From Pelomonas aquatica (GTDB taxonomy: Bacteria > Pseudomonadota > Gammaproteobacteria > Burkholderiales > Burkholderiaceae_C), in the NCBI RefSeq assembly GCF_026712205.1, contig NZ_JAPPUW010000008.1, positions 62,001-126,000 on the forward strand: DNA of 64,000 nt, in the 5' to 3' direction. The notes beneath the pieces were generated by a model. It did not search any database and had not been told where the DNA came from. It saw only the letters and a program-made list of their open reading frames with translations. Below, one piece after another: positions 1 to 8,843 of this stretch (positions are counted from its first letter, which is position 1; the number at the start of each line of letters is the position of its first letter). Made by a program: the position numbers and the translations under genes.

Positions 1-859
1 TGATGGCCTCGGTGATCTCGCGGCTGAACTCGCCGGGAATGAGCCGGGTGGCGACGCTGGCGCGCGTCATCGGCGCCATGCTGGTCTCGATGAGGGCCAT
101 CAGCCATTCGCCGGCGGCCAGGATCTGCCCGTTCATCGGCAGGGCCGCACCCAGCACGCCGCGCGGGTAACCGAAGCCGTCCAGCCGCTCGTGGTGGTGC
201 AGCACGGCGCTCGCGACCTCCTTGCCGGCGCCCACCATATTGCGCAGCACGCGCTCGGCAACGACGGGATGGGAGGCGACGTGGCGCCATTCCGGCGGCC
301 CCAGCGGCGTGCCGGGCCGCATGTATTGCGGGTCGATGTAGAGCTCGCCGACGTCGTGCAGCAGCCCGGCCAGGGCCAGCATGCGATGGCGCTCGCTTTC
401 GCCGGGCAGCACGCGGCGCGCCAGCGCCAGCACCAGCATGGCCACGCCGGCCGTGTGCCGCAGGCGCTCGCCCTGATGCTCGGCATAGACGGTCAGCAGC
501 GACTGCACCGGGATGCTGAGCTTGAGGCTGGCCAGCGTCGTCGGTGCGCTGGGGTAGAGGTCGTGGGCGCAGAGGGCCTTGAGCAGCGGGTGCTGCTTGA
601 ACATCGCCTCGCCCAGCGGGCCGAAGCTCTCCGGCATGATGCCCTGCGTGACATGGATGCAGTCCTCCAGCGGCTTCTGCAGCTTGTGCATCAGCAGCCG
701 CTCGCGCACCCTCTCGTTGATCTGCGCGCCCTTGGCCAGCAGCTTGACGCCGCTGTGGCTGACGATGTCCTCGGCGGCCTCGACCGGGCGCGACCCGGAC
801 ACATGGATGACATGGTCCAGATAGTGCGAGTTGACTTCGGGGGCGGGATCGGAGGTCAC
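1..859 (-). CDS. HD-GYP domain phosphodiesterase, 3' end cut by window
   Basis: Probable cyclic-di-GMP phosphodiesterase of the HD-GYP class. Translating the reverse strand from a GTG at 859 gives an open frame that runs off the left edge after about 286 residues. An HD pair sits at about residues 168-169 (LLHDVGELY), and HHERLDGFGYPRG follows at about 222-234, the GYP signature of metal-dependent HD-GYP enzymes. The first 130 residues have no recognised domain and hold no membrane segment. Overlapping frames with long opens in this stretch are high-GC shadows. The gene is divergent from ppsA, so the 208-bp spacer must serve both. The family hydrolyses c-di-GMP; the C-terminus, which could carry further domains, is not visible. 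The GTG start is the first in-frame start that keeps the N-terminus sensible, and its choice is tentative. Confidence 0.85.
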   Translation of the reverse strand, partial: MTSDPAPEVNSHYLDHVIHVSGSRPVEAAEDIVSHSGVKLLAKGAQINERVRERLLMHKLQKPLEDCIHVTQGIMPESFGPLGEAMFKQHPLLKALCAHDLYPSAPTTLASLKLSIPVQSLLTVYAEHQGERLRHTAGVAMLVLALARRVLPGESERHRMLALAGLLHDVGELYIDPQYMRPGTPLGPPEWRHVASHPVVAERVLRNMVGAGKEVASAVLHHHERLDGFGYPRGVLGAALPMNGQILAAGEWLMALIETSMAPMTRASVATRLIPGEFSREITEAI

Positions 860-906
860 GCGGCATTGTGCACAGCGCCGGCGGTTACGCGCGGGTACGC
901 AGCGCC

Positions 907-912
907 TAGAAT
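907..912 (+). promoter_or_regulatory. Candidate -10 element upstream of ppsA
   Basis: TAGAAT matches the sigma-70 -10 consensus at five of six positions. No good -35 hexamer is visible 16-18 bp upstream (GTTACG/TTACGC only), so an activator may be involved. The same hexamer forms the -10 of the clear rpsF promoter at 5654. Confidence 0.4.
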
Positions 913-1067
913 CCGGCCCAATTCCTCGCGATCAGCCCCATGCGCGCCTCCCTCCTCCCAGAAGAATCCAGAAATGGAGGGGGCCGCGCCTGCCTTGAGC
1001 ACTTCCGCTCGGCCCGGGTGCCGGACGACGCGACGACACCGGTTTTTCAACCTCCCGGAGTTTTTTC

Positions 1068-3476
1068 ATGTCCACCCTGTTCGAGGCGACCGCCCTGGTC
1101 GTACCGTTTGAGAACCTGAGGATGACCGACGTCGAGGCAGTGGGCGGCAAGAACGCCAGCCTCGGCGAAATGATCTCGCAGCTCGCCGCCAGCGGCGTGC
1201 GCGTTCCCGGCGGCTTTGCGACCACGGCGCATGCCTTCCGGCAGTTCCTCAGGCACGAGGGCCTGGACGCGCGTATCGCGGCGCGCCTGAGCTCGCTCAA
1301 CACCGACGACGTGCGCGCGCTGGCCGAGGCCGGCGCCGAGATTCGCGGCTGGATCGAGACCCAGCCCTTCCCGGCCGACCTGGAGGCCGGCGTGCGCGCC
1401 GCCTATGCCCAGCTGACGGCCGACAACCCCGACGCCACCTTCGCCGTGCGTTCGTCCGCCACCGCGGAAGACCTGCCCGACGCGTCCTTCGCCGGCCAGC
1501 AGGAGACCTTCCTGAACGTGCATGGCATCGACGAGGTGCTGCACAAGATGCGCGAGGTGTTCGCGTCGCTCTACAACGACCGCGCCATCAGCTACCGCGT
1601 GCACAAGGGCTTCGCCCATGGCGACGTGGCCCTGTCCGCCGGCGTGCAGCGCATGGTGCGCTCCGACCTCGGCTCGGCCGGCGTGATGTTCACGATCGAC
1701 ACCGAGAGCGGCTTCCCCGACGTCGTCTTCATCACGTCCAGCTACGGCCTGGGCGAGACGGTGGTGCAGGGGGCCGTGAACCCGGACGAGTTCTACGTCC
1801 ACAAGCCCGCGCTGAAGGCCGGCAAGCTGGCCATCATCCGCCGCAACCTGGGCTCCAAGCTGATCCGCATGGAGTTCGCGACGCCCGAGGAAAAGGCCGC
1901 CAGCGGCAAGCTCGTGAAGACCGTGGACACGGTGCCCGAGCACCGCAACCGCTATTCGCTGAATGACGCCGAGGTCACCGAGCTGGCCCAGTACGCCCTC
2001 ATCATCGAGCAGCACTACGGCCGCGCGATGGACATCGAGTGGGGCCGCGACGGCGTCGACGGCAAGCTCTACATCCTGCAGGCCCGCCCCGAGACGGTGA
2101 AGAGCCAGGCCGCCGGCCAGGTCGAGCACCACTACAAGCTCAAGGCACACAGCGCCGTGCTGGCCGAGGGCCGCGCCATCGGCCAGAAGATCGGCACCGG
2201 CCCGGTCCGCCTCGTCGACAGCGTCGCCGAGATGGAGCGCGTGCAGCCCGGCGACGTGCTCGTCACCGACATGACCGACCCGAACTGGGAGCCGGTCATG
2301 AAGCGCGCCAGCGCCATCGTGACCAACCGCGGCGGCCGCACCTGCCACGCGGCCATCATCGCCCGCGAGCTGGGCATCCCGGCCGTCGTCGGCTGCGGCG
2401 ACGCGACGGACAAGCTGAAGGACGGCCAGTTGGTGACGGTGGCCTGCTCCGAGGGCGACACCGGCTACATCTACGACGGTCTGCTGGAGACCGAGGTCAG
2501 CGAGGTGCACCGCGGCGAGCTGCCCTACTGCCCGATCAAGATCATGATGAACGTCGGCAACCCGCAGCTGGCCTTCAACTTCGCGCAGATGCCGTCCGGC
2601 GGCGTGGGGCTGGCTCGGCTGGAATTCATCATCAACAACAACATCGGCGTCCACCCCAAGGCCATCCTGGACTATCCGAACATCGACGCCGACCTGAAGA
2701 AGGCCGTCGAATCGGTGGCACGTGGCCACGCGTCGCCGCGCGCCTTCTACGTCGACAAGTTGGCCGAAGGCATCGCGACCATCGCCGCCGCCTTCTTCCC
2801 GCGGCCGGTCATCGTGCGCCTGTCGGACTTCAAGTCCAACGAGTACCGCAAGCTCATCGGCGGCACCCGCTACGAGCCGGACGAAGAGAACCCGATGCTG
2901 GGCTTCCGCGGCGCGTCGCGCTACATCAGCGGTGAGTTCCAGGACGCCTTCGCGATGGAGTGCGAGGCGCTGAAGCGCGTGCGCAAGGAGATGGGCCTGA
3001 GCAATGTCGAGATCATGGTGCCCTTCGTGCGCACCGTGAAGCAGGCCGAGAAGGTCGTGACCATGCTGGCCGAGAAGGGCCTGAAGCGCGCTGCATCGGG
3101 TGGCACGGACGGCCTGCGCGTCATCATGATGTGCGAGGTGCCGAGCAATGCCATCCTGGCCGAGCAGTTCCTGGAGCACTTCGACGGCATGTCCATCGGC
3201 TCCAACGACCTGACGCAGCTGACGCTGGGCCTGGACCGCGACTCGGGCCTGGAGCAACTGGCCGGCGACTTCGACGAGCGCGACCCTGCCGTCAAGGCCC
3301 TGATCTCGCGCGCCATCCGCACCTGCCGCGCGACCGGCAAATACATCGGCATCTGCGGCCAGGGTCCCAGCGACCACCCGGACTTCGCCGATTGGCTGGC
3401 CGAAGAGGGCATCGTCTCGATCTCGCTGAACCCCGACACCGTCATCGACACCTGGCAGCGCCTCGCGGCCAAGTAA
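1068..3476 (+). CDS. ppsA: Phosphoenolpyruvate synthase
   Basis: Catalyses ATP + pyruvate + water to PEP + AMP + phosphate in the cytoplasm, the gluconeogenic entry from three-carbon acids. At 802 residues it has the usual PpsA length. The N-terminal ATP-grasp/pyruvate-phosphate dikinase domain opens with [11 protein letters not shown] (about 25-35) and contains [18 protein letters not shown]. The swivelling phosphohistidine domain has [21 protein letters not shown] with the phospho-accepting His at residue 427. The C-terminal PEP-binding barrel ends in [13 protein letters not shown], whose Cys is the expected acid/base. The ATG is preceded by a short GGAG. The kinase/phosphorylase regulator PpsR, often divergent from ppsA in proteobacteria, is not next door here; an HD-GYP gene is. 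A clear terminator follows the stop. Confidence 0.97.
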   Translation: MSTLFEATALVVPFENLRMTDVEAVGGKNASLGEMISQLAASGVRVPGGFATTAHAFRQFLRHEGLDARIAARLSSLNTDDVRALAEAGAEIRGWIETQPFPADLEAGVRAAYAQLTADNPDATFAVRSSATAEDLPDASFAGQQETFLNVHGIDEVLHKMREVFASLYNDRAISYRVHKGFAHGDVALSAGVQRMVRSDLGSAGVMFTIDTESGFPDVVFITSSYGLGETVVQGAVNPDEFYVHKPALKAGKLAIIRRNLGSKLIRMEFATPEEKAASGKLVKTVDTVPEHRNRYSLNDAEVTELAQYALIIEQHYGRAMDIEWGRDGVDGKLYILQARPETVKSQAAGQVEHHYKLKAHSAVLAEGRAIGQKIGTGPVRLVDSVAEMERVQPGDVLVTDMTDPNWEPVMKRASAIVTNRGGRTCHAAIIARELGIPAVVGCGDATDKLKDGQLVTVACSEGDTGYIYDGLLETEVSEVHRGELPYCPIKIMMNVGNPQLAFNFAQMPSGGVGLARLEFIINNNIGVHPKAILDYPNIDADLKKAVESVARGHASPRAFYVDKLAEGIATIAAAFFPRPVIVRLSDFKSNEYRKLIGGTRYEPDEENPMLGFRGASRYISGEFQDAFAMECEALKRVRKEMGLSNVEIMVPFVRTVKQAEKVVTMLAEKGLKRAASGGTDGLRVIMMCEVPSNAILAEQFLEHFDGMSIGSNDLTQLTLGLDRDSGLEQLAGDFDERDPAVKALISRAIRTCRATGKYIGICGQGPSDHPDFADWLAEEGIVSISLNPDTVIDTWQRLAAK

Positions 3477-3496
3477 GGCTTCGTTCCTCGCGATCG

Positions 3497-3531
3497 GCCC
3501 GGGTTCTCGTCAGGGGGAATCCGGGCTTTTT
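3497..3531 (+). terminator. Rho-independent terminator of ppsA
   Basis: A 9-bp stem (GCCCGGGTT at 3497-3505 with AATCCGGGC at 3518-3526, one G-T pair) and a 12-nt loop are followed by TTTTT. Confidence 0.85.
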
Positions 3532-3549
3532 GTTGCCATCATCGCGACC

Positions 3550-5607
3550 GTGCCCGCCCGCCATCTGCATCGCCGCTACGCCCTGTTCGCGCTGAGCTTC
3601 GTCGCCCTGGTCCTGGGCCTGGGCCTGGCCGAGCGCCAGGGCCTGCCCAAGGCCTGGATCGGCTACACCTTCCTCGGCGCGACGGTGGCGGTCTATGCCG
3701 TCATCGGCATCCTCTGCCGCACGACCGACCCGGCCGAATACTTCGTCGCCGGCCGCCGCGTGCCGCCCGTCTACAACGGCATGGCCGCCGGCGCCGACTG
3801 GATGAGCGCGGCCACCTTCATCGGCCTGGCCGGCACGCTGTACGCGAGCGGCTATGCGGGCCTGGCCTATGTGCTGGGCTGGACCGGCGGCTTCGTGCTG
3901 GTGGCGCTGTGCATCGCGCCCTATCTGCGCCGCTTCGGCCAGTTCACGCTCGGCGACTTCCTCGCCGAGCGCTTCGGCAGCCGCGCGCTGCGCCTGGTCG
4001 GCGCCGGCGCGGCCATCCTCGTGTCCTTCGTCTACCTCGTCGCGCAGATCTACGGCGTCGGCCTCATCACGACGCGGCTGACCGGCCTGGGCTTCGAGGT
4101 CGGCGTCTTCGTTGGCCTGGGCGGCGTGCTGGTCTGCTCCTTCCTGGGCGGCATGCGCGCCGTCACGTGGACCCAGGTGGCCCAGTACCTCATCATGATC
4201 CTGGCCTATCTGGTGCCGGTGATCTGGCTCAGCGTGAAACAGACCGGCTGGCCGCTGCCCCAGCTCGTCTATGGCCAGCAGCTGCACCAGCTCGCTCAGC
4301 GCGAGCGCGAGCTGATCCGCGACCCGGCCGAGCTGCAGGTGCGCGCCATCCACCAGCAGCGCGCCGATGCCGCGGCTGCGCGGCTGGCCGACGTGCCCGG
4401 GGCGCTGGCCGGCGAGCAGGCGAGGGCGGCCGCGCAGGTCGCTGCGCTGAAGGCCGCGGATGCTCCGCTGGCCCAGATCCAGGCCGCTGAAAAGATGCGC
4501 GCCGCGTTGCCGCGCACGCCGGCCGAGGCCGAGGAGCGCTGGCGGCGCGAGCAGGCCGGCGAGGCCCAGTTGGCCCGGCCGCTGTCGGGCCTCGCGCCCC
4601 ACACCCAGCCTTTCGCCGGCGACCCCGACGGCAGCGCGGCCGAACGCGACCAGGCCGACGTGGCGCGCCGCAACTTCATCGCGCTGGCCCTGTGCCTGAT
4701 GGTGGGCACGGCGGGCCTGCCGCATCTGCTGACGCGCTACTACACGACGGCCACGGTCGGCGCCGCGCGCGAGTCGGTCGCCTGGTCGCTGGTCTTCATC
4801 TGCCTGCTCTATCTGACGGCGCCGGCGCTGGCCGTCATGGTCAAGACCGAGGTCTTCAATCATCTGGTCGGCACCTCCTTCGACCAGCTGCCGGCCTGGA
4901 TACGCCAGTGGCAGCGCGTCGACTCAGGCCTGCTGTCGGCCGTGGACCTGAACGGCGATGGCAAGCTGCAGCTCGGCGAGCTGCGCCTGCATCCCGACCT
5001 CGTCATGCTCGTCATGCCCGAACTGGGCGGCCTGCCCTATGTCATCTCCGGCATGGTCGCGGCCGGCGGCCTGGCGGCGGCGCTGTCCACGGCCGACGGC
5101 CTGCTGCTGGCCATCTCCAGCGCGCTGTCCCACGACCTCTACTACAAGGCCATCAACCCCGAGGCCTCGCGCACGCGGCGCGTCACGCTGTCCAAGGCCC
5201 TGCTGCTGGCCGCGGCGCTGGCGGCGGCGGCGGTGGCGTCCAGCCGGCCGGCGGACATCCTGGCCGTCGTCACGGCCGCCTTCTCCATCGCCGGCTCGAC
5301 CTTCTTCCCGGCGCTGGTGGCCGGCGTGTTCTGGCGCCGCGCCAACCGGGCCGGCGCGCTGGCCGGCATGCTGACAGGGCTGGCGGTCTGCGTCGGCTAT
5401 CTCGTCATGGCTCACCCGGAGCTGCGGGCGCTGATCGGGCTGACGGGGCCGGCCACCCTGGTCTGGGGCATACAGCCGGCCTCGGCCGGGCTGTTCGGCG
5501 TGCCGGCCGGGGCGCTGGCCCTGGTGCTGGTCAGCCTGCTGACGGCGGCGCCCGGGCAGCGCGAGCGTGAGTTCGTCGACGCGCTGCGCAGCCCGCCGGT
5601 GCCCTGA
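3550..5607 (+). CDS. Sodium:solute symporter family protein with hydrophilic insert and EF-hand-like loop
   Basis: Integral membrane transporter of the solute:sodium symporter family, closest by pattern to the VC_2705/ActP-like branch (acetate or other short organic acids). The N-terminal half has FVAGRRVPPVYNGMAAGADWMSA, the usual first-helix signature, and about 12 hydrophobic segments can be counted in 685 residues. Two features stand out. Residues about 240-375 form a long Ala/Arg/Glu-rich, coiled-coil-like hydrophilic insert. Residues 466-477 read DLNGDGKLQLGE, an exact EF-hand calcium-loop pattern between membrane segments. Position just downstream of ppsA fits carboxylate uptake feeding gluconeogenesis, but the ppsA terminator intervenes. 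The start is GTG with no convincing Shine-Dalgarno; the substrate is not determinable from sequence. Confidence 0.85.
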   Translation: MPARHLHRRYALFALSFVALVLGLGLAERQGLPKAWIGYTFLGATVAVYAVIGILCRTTDPAEYFVAGRRVPPVYNGMAAGADWMSAATFIGLAGTLYASGYAGLAYVLGWTGGFVLVALCIAPYLRRFGQFTLGDFLAERFGSRALRLVGAGAAILVSFVYLVAQIYGVGLITTRLTGLGFEVGVFVGLGGVLVCSFLGGMRAVTWTQVAQYLIMILAYLVPVIWLSVKQTGWPLPQLVYGQQLHQLAQRERELIRDPAELQVRAIHQQRADAAAARLADVPGALAGEQARAAAQVAALKAADAPLAQIQAAEKMRAALPRTPAEAEERWRREQAGEAQLARPLSGLAPHTQPFAGDPDGSAAERDQADVARRNFIALALCLMVGTAGLPHLLTRYYTTATVGAARESVAWSLVFICLLYLTAPALAVMVKTEVFNHLVGTSFDQLPAWIRQWQRVDSGLLSAVDLNGDGKLQLGELRLHPDLVMLVMPELGGLPYVISGMVAAGGLAAALSTADGLLLAISSALSHDLYYKAINPEASRTRRVTLSKALLLAAALAAAAVASSRPADILAVVTAAFSIAGSTFFPALVAGVFWRRANRAGALAGMLTGLAVCVGYLVMAHPELRALIGLTGPATLVWGIQPASAGLFGVPAGALALVLVSLLTAAPGQREREFVDALRSPPVP

Positions 5608-5630
5608 GCCGGCCGCCGGCAGGCGGAGAT

Positions 5631-5659
5631 TTGGCGGTTTCGCCTTCCCGGGCTAGAAT
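5631..5659 (+). promoter_or_regulatory. Sigma-70 promoter of the rpsF operon
   Basis: TTGGCG (5631-5636), a 17-bp spacer and TAGAAT (5654-5659) give four and five consensus matches with ideal spacing, about 95 bp upstream of rpsF. Confidence 0.8.
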
Positions 5660-5705
5660 CTCAGGTTCCCCCTTGCCGGGTCACGAGTCGACGCCGTGAC
5701 GCGGC

Positions 5706-5738
5706 TTCCACAGCCTGTGCATACCGCCCGGGCTGGAA
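5706..5738 (+). promoter_or_regulatory. Possible S6:S18-type autoregulatory hairpin in the rpsF leader
   Basis: TTCCA (5706-5710) pairs with TGGAA (5734-5738), and GCC (5713-5715) pairs with GGC (5731-5733), leaving a CA bulge and a loop that exposes CCG. rpsF leaders in many bacteria carry an S6:S18-binding motif with an unpaired CCG. The match here is by eye and the exact topology is unproven. Confidence 0.35.
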
Positions 5739-5754
5739 TCCACAAGGAGTACAC

Positions 5755-6117
5755 ATGCGTCACTACGAAATCGTTCTGCTGATCCATCCGGATCAAAGCG
5801 AACAGGTTCCGGCCATGCTGGAGCGCTACAAGGGCCTGATCACCGCCGGCGGCGGTGCTGTGCACCGGGTCGAGGACTGGGGCCGCCGTCAACTGGCCTA
5901 CCAGATCCAGAAGCTCGCCAAGGCCCACTACCTGTGCCTGAACATCGAAGCCAGCAAGGAAGTCCTTGCCGAGCTCGAGACCGGCTTCCGCTTCAACGAC
6001 GCCGTGCTGCGCCACCTCACCGTGGTCCAGGACAAGGCCGTCACGACCCCCTCGGTCATGATGAAGGCCGTCGAGCGCGAAGAAGCCCGCAAGGCGCCGC
6101 AACAAGAAGCGGCCTGA
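5755..6117 (+). CDS. rpsF: 30S ribosomal protein bS6
   Basis: Small-subunit ribosomal protein that binds 16S rRNA as a heterodimer with S18, encoded two genes downstream. The 120-residue product opens with [20 protein letters not shown], the classical S6 beginning. It has the [16 protein letters not shown] stretch and ends in a charged, Ala/Gln-rich tail, where other species carry glutamate additions. A strong AAGGAG Shine-Dalgarno lies 7-8 nt before the ATG. It heads the conserved rpsF-priB-rpsR-rplI transcript from the promoter at 5631. Confidence 0.97.
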   Translation: MRHYEIVLLIHPDQSEQVPAMLERYKGLITAGGGAVHRVEDWGRRQLAYQIQKLAKAHYLCLNIEASKEVLAELETGFRFNDAVLRHLTVVQDKAVTTPSVMMKAVEREEARKAPQQEAA

Positions 6118-6167
6118 GCGCAGGTCATCGCTAGAGAACCAGGTTTTTCGAGCAGCAAGCCGACCGC

Positions 6168-6476
6168 GTGAACCAGCTTTCGCTGTCGGCGCAGATCCAG
6201 CAACTCGGTCAAGTTCGCTACACACCCGCCGGGCTGATGGCCCTGGACGCCAGCCTCAAGGCCGAGTCCGAAGTCATCGAAGCCGGCAAGCCGCGCAAGG
6301 TCTCCCTGGAGATCAAGGCGGTTGCGGTGGGCGAGGTGGCCAAGGCGCTGCAGGCGCTGGGAGTCGGTGGCAATGCGGTCTTCCGCGGCTTTCTGACCCA
6401 CCAGCGCAACGGCCGGGGCTTCATTGCCCACATCACCGTGATCGAACCCGCTGCCGCAGAACCCGGAAATATTTGA
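6168..6476 (+). CDS. priB: Primosomal replication protein N (PriB)
   Basis: Single-stranded-DNA-binding OB-fold protein that joins PriA and DnaT in replication restart. The 102-residue product has NQLSLSAQIQQLGQVRYTPAGL at its N-terminus and an RGFLTHQRNGRGFIAHITVIE end, the betaproteobacterial PriB pattern. Its position between rpsF and rpsR is diagnostic. The start codon is GTG at 6168 with only a weak ribosome-binding site, which may keep its yield below that of its ribosomal neighbours in the same transcript. Confidence 0.9.
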   Translation: MNQLSLSAQIQQLGQVRYTPAGLMALDASLKAESEVIEAGKPRKVSLEIKAVAVGEVAKALQALGVGGNAVFRGFLTHQRNGRGFIAHITVIEPAAAEPGNI

Positions 6477-6504
6477 ATCCGGATAGATTTAACAGAGGTC
6501 CACT

Positions 6505-6795
6505 ATGCCCCCGCCCCGTGGTAAAGGTCGCTTCTCCAAGGACAAGAAGCCCAAGCGCAACCAACAGTCGCTGCTGTTCCGCCGCAAGCGTTTCTGCCGC
6601 TTCACCGTCGCCGGCGTCGAGAAGATCGACTACAAGGACATCGACACGCTGCGCGACTTCGTCGCCGAAAACGGCAAGATCACGCCCGCTCGCCTGACCG
6701 GCACGCGCGCCTTCTTCCAGCGTCAGCTGACGGTCGCCATCAAGCGCGCGCGCTTCCTGGCCCTGCTGCCGTACAGCGACCAGCACAAGGTCTAA
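6505..6795 (+). CDS. rpsR: 30S ribosomal protein bS18
   Basis: Partner of S6 on the platform of the small subunit. The 96-residue product has a basic N-terminal extension ([17 protein letters not shown]), then [25 protein letters not shown]. The core [32 protein letters not shown] is the S18 signature. It is slightly longer than the 75-residue E. coli protein because of the N-terminal extension. AGAGG precedes the ATG. It lies 28 bp after priB in the same operon. Confidence 0.97.
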   Translation: MPPPRGKGRFSKDKKPKRNQQSLLFRRKRFCRFTVAGVEKIDYKDIDTLRDFVAENGKITPARLTGTRAFFQRQLTVAIKRARFLALLPYSDQHKV

Positions 6796-6807
6796 GGAGC
6801 TGACGAC

Positions 6808-7260
6808 ATGCAAGTGATCCTGCTCGAAAAAGTGGCCAACCTCGGCAACCTCGGCGACGTCGTCAAGGTCAAGGACGGTTATGCCCGCAACTTCCTGATC
6901 CCGACCAAGCAGGCGCGCCGCGCCACCGAGGCCGCGATCAAGGAATTCGAAGCCCGCCGTGTCGAGCTCGAAAAGGCCGCCGCCGAGAAGCTGGCCGCCG
7001 CTCAGAAGCTGGGCGAAGCCATCACCGGCAAGACCGTCCGCATCGCCCAGAAGGCCGGTGTCGACGGCCGCCTGTTCGGCTCCGTGACCAACGCCGACAT
7101 CGCCGACGCGCTGACCAAGCTGGGTTCGCCCATCGCCAAGGCCCAGGTGCGCCTGCCCAACGGCCCGCTGAAGACCGTGGGCGAGTTCCCGGTGAGCGTT
7201 GCCGCCCACACCGACGTGGTCGTCGAGATCAGCGTCCAGGTGGTTGCCGAAGCCGAGTAA
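6808..7260 (+). CDS. rplI: 50S ribosomal protein bL9
   Basis: Large-subunit protein binding 23S rRNA near the L1 stalk. The 150-residue product starts [22 protein letters not shown], the invariant N-terminal domain containing the GNLGDVV and GYARNFLIP motifs. A long charged connecting helix (about 45-75) and the globular C-terminal domain follow. AAGGAG lies just upstream and overlaps the rpsR stop region. It is the last gene of the operon; a strong hairpin follows. Confidence 0.97.
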   Translation: MQVILLEKVANLGNLGDVVKVKDGYARNFLIPTKQARRATEAAIKEFEARRVELEKAAAEKLAAAQKLGEAITGKTVRIAQKAGVDGRLFGSVTNADIADALTKLGSPIAKAQVRLPNGPLKTVGEFPVSVAAHTDVVVEISVQVVAEAE

Positions 7261-7298
7261 ACCGGCTTGCGCTGCGGCCTGATTTGGCCGCAACATCA

Positions 7299-7341
7299 AC
7301 AGAAGGCCGAGGCCCGCAGGGGTTTCGGCCTTCTGTCTTTC
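7299..7341 (+). terminator. Terminator of the rpsF-priB-rpsR-rplI operon
   Basis: A perfect 12-bp stem (ACAGAAGGCCGA at 7299-7310, TCGGCCTTCTGT at 7325-7336) with a 14-nt loop is followed by only CTTTC. The short U-tract suggests partial read-through into dnaB. Confidence 0.7.
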
Positions 7342-7406
7342 GGGACCAGGTTTTCCCGCCCGGTCCACCGCTTGTTCCCAGTCCGTTCACAGCTTTATCC
7401 ACAGGC

Positions 7407-8831
7407 ATGTCAGCGATCTTTCCCGCATCCTCCTCCGCCGCACCGCAAGACGACGAGGTCGCGCGGCTGCGCGTGCCGCCGCATTCGGTCGAGGCCGAGC
7501 AGAGCGTGCTCGGCGGCCTGCTGATCGACAACTCGGCCTGGGACCGCGCGGCCGACCTGCTGACCGACAGCGACTTCTACCGCTTCGAGCACAAGCATGT
7601 CTACACGGCCGTCGGCAAGCTCATCAACGCGGGCAAGCCGGCCGACGTCGTCACCGTCTTCGACGAGCTGACCTCGGTCGGCCGCGCCGAGGAATGCGGC
7701 GGCCTGGCCTATCTGAACGCGCTGGCGCAGAGCGTGCCCAGTGCCGCCAACCTGCGCCGTTATGCCGAGATCGTCAGAGAGCGCGCCATCCTGCGCAAGC
7801 TGGTGGCCACCAGCGACGAGATCGCCACCGCCGCGATGAACCCGCAGGGCCGCGCCGTCACGCAGATCCTCGACGAGGCCGAGGGCAAGATCTTCCGCAT
7901 CGGCGAGGAGGGCTCGCGCAGCCGCCAGGGCTTCCAGAGCATGGACGATCTCGTCGTCGCGCTGATCGACCGCGTCAACGAGCTGGCCGAGAGCGGCGCC
8001 CAGGACGTGACCGGCGTGCGCACCGGCTTCTACGACCTCGACAAGCAGACCGCCGGCCTGCAGCCCGGCGACCTCATCGTGCTGGCCGCGCGGCCCTCGA
8101 TGGGCAAGACCGCGTTCGCGGTCAACATCGCCGAGAACGTCGCCATCAACGAGGGCCTGCCCGTCGTCATCTACTCGATGGAAATGGGTGCCGCCCAGCT
8201 CGCGCTGCGCATGGTCGGCTCCATCGGCCGCATCGACCAGAGCCGCCTGCGCACGGGCCAGCTCAAGGACGACGAATGGGGCCGCCTGTCCGAAGCCGTC
8301 GACAAGCTCGGCAAGGCCGCCATCTACATCGACGAGAGCCCGGGCCTGAGCCCGTCCGAGGTGCGCGCCCGTGCGCGCCGCCAGGCCCGCATCTGCGGCC
8401 AGCTCGGCCTCATCGTCATCGACTACCTGCAGCTGATGAGCGGCAACGGCGGCGGCAGCGAGGAGAACCGCGCAACCGTGCTCGGCGAGATTTCGCGCGG
8501 CCTGAAGGCGCTGGCCAAGGAACTGAAGTGCCCCGTCATCGCGCTGTCCCAGCTGAACCGCTCCGTGGAGCAGCGGCCCGACAAGCGGCCGATGATGTCC
8601 GACCTGCGCGAGTCCGGCGCCATCGAGCAGGACGCCGACATCATCATGTTCATCTACCGCGACGAGTACTACACCAAGGACGACTGCAAGGAGCCGGGGG
8701 TGGCGGAGATCATCATCGCGAAGCAGCGTAACGGCCCGGTCGGCACCGTGAAGCTGGCCTTCCAGCGCATGCACACCAAGTTCGAGAACCTCGCGCCGGG
8801 CTATGTCGGCGTGGAGCGCGACGAGTACTAG
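7407..8831 (+). CDS. dnaB: Replicative DNA helicase DnaB
   Basis: Hexameric 5'-3' helicase of the replication fork. From the ATG at 7407 the product is 474 residues, the normal size. The start was chosen there because the conserved N-terminal domain begins LRVPPHSVEAEQSVLGGLLIDN about 20 residues in, and longer in-frame extensions are unconserved. The C-terminal RecA-like domain carries Walker A (AARPSMGKTAFAVNIAEN), the DnaB motif VIYSMEMGAAQLALRM, Walker B-type LIVIDYLQLM and the arginine-finger region. No intein interrupts the P-loop. It lies 146 bp after rplI, the common betaproteobacterial order. The gene may depend partly on read-through of the 7299 hairpin, as no strong promoter is visible. 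Confidence 0.96.
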   Translation: MSAIFPASSSAAPQDDEVARLRVPPHSVEAEQSVLGGLLIDNSAWDRAADLLTDSDFYRFEHKHVYTAVGKLINAGKPADVVTVFDELTSVGRAEECGGLAYLNALAQSVPSAANLRRYAEIVRERAILRKLVATSDEIATAAMNPQGRAVTQILDEAEGKIFRIGEEGSRSRQGFQSMDDLVVALIDRVNELAESGAQDVTGVRTGFYDLDKQTAGLQPGDLIVLAARPSMGKTAFAVNIAENVAINEGLPVVIYSMEMGAAQLALRMVGSIGRIDQSRLRTGQLKDDEWGRLSEAVDKLGKAAIYIDESPGLSPSEVRARARRQARICGQLGLIVIDYLQLMSGNGGGSEENRATVLGEISRGLKALAKELKCPVIALSQLNRSVEQRPDKRPMMSDLRESGAIEQDADIIMFIYRDEYYTKDDCKEPGVAEIIIAKQRNGPVGTVKLAFQRMHTKFENLAPGYVGVERDEY

Positions 8832-8843
8832 CGTCGGCGGGGC

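Noticed and set aside
191-1111. 306-codon plus-strand frame at the left edge
   Set aside because: It is antisense to the HD-GYP gene, whose HD and GYP motifs are intact; the plus product has shadow composition and would overlap the ppsA start region.
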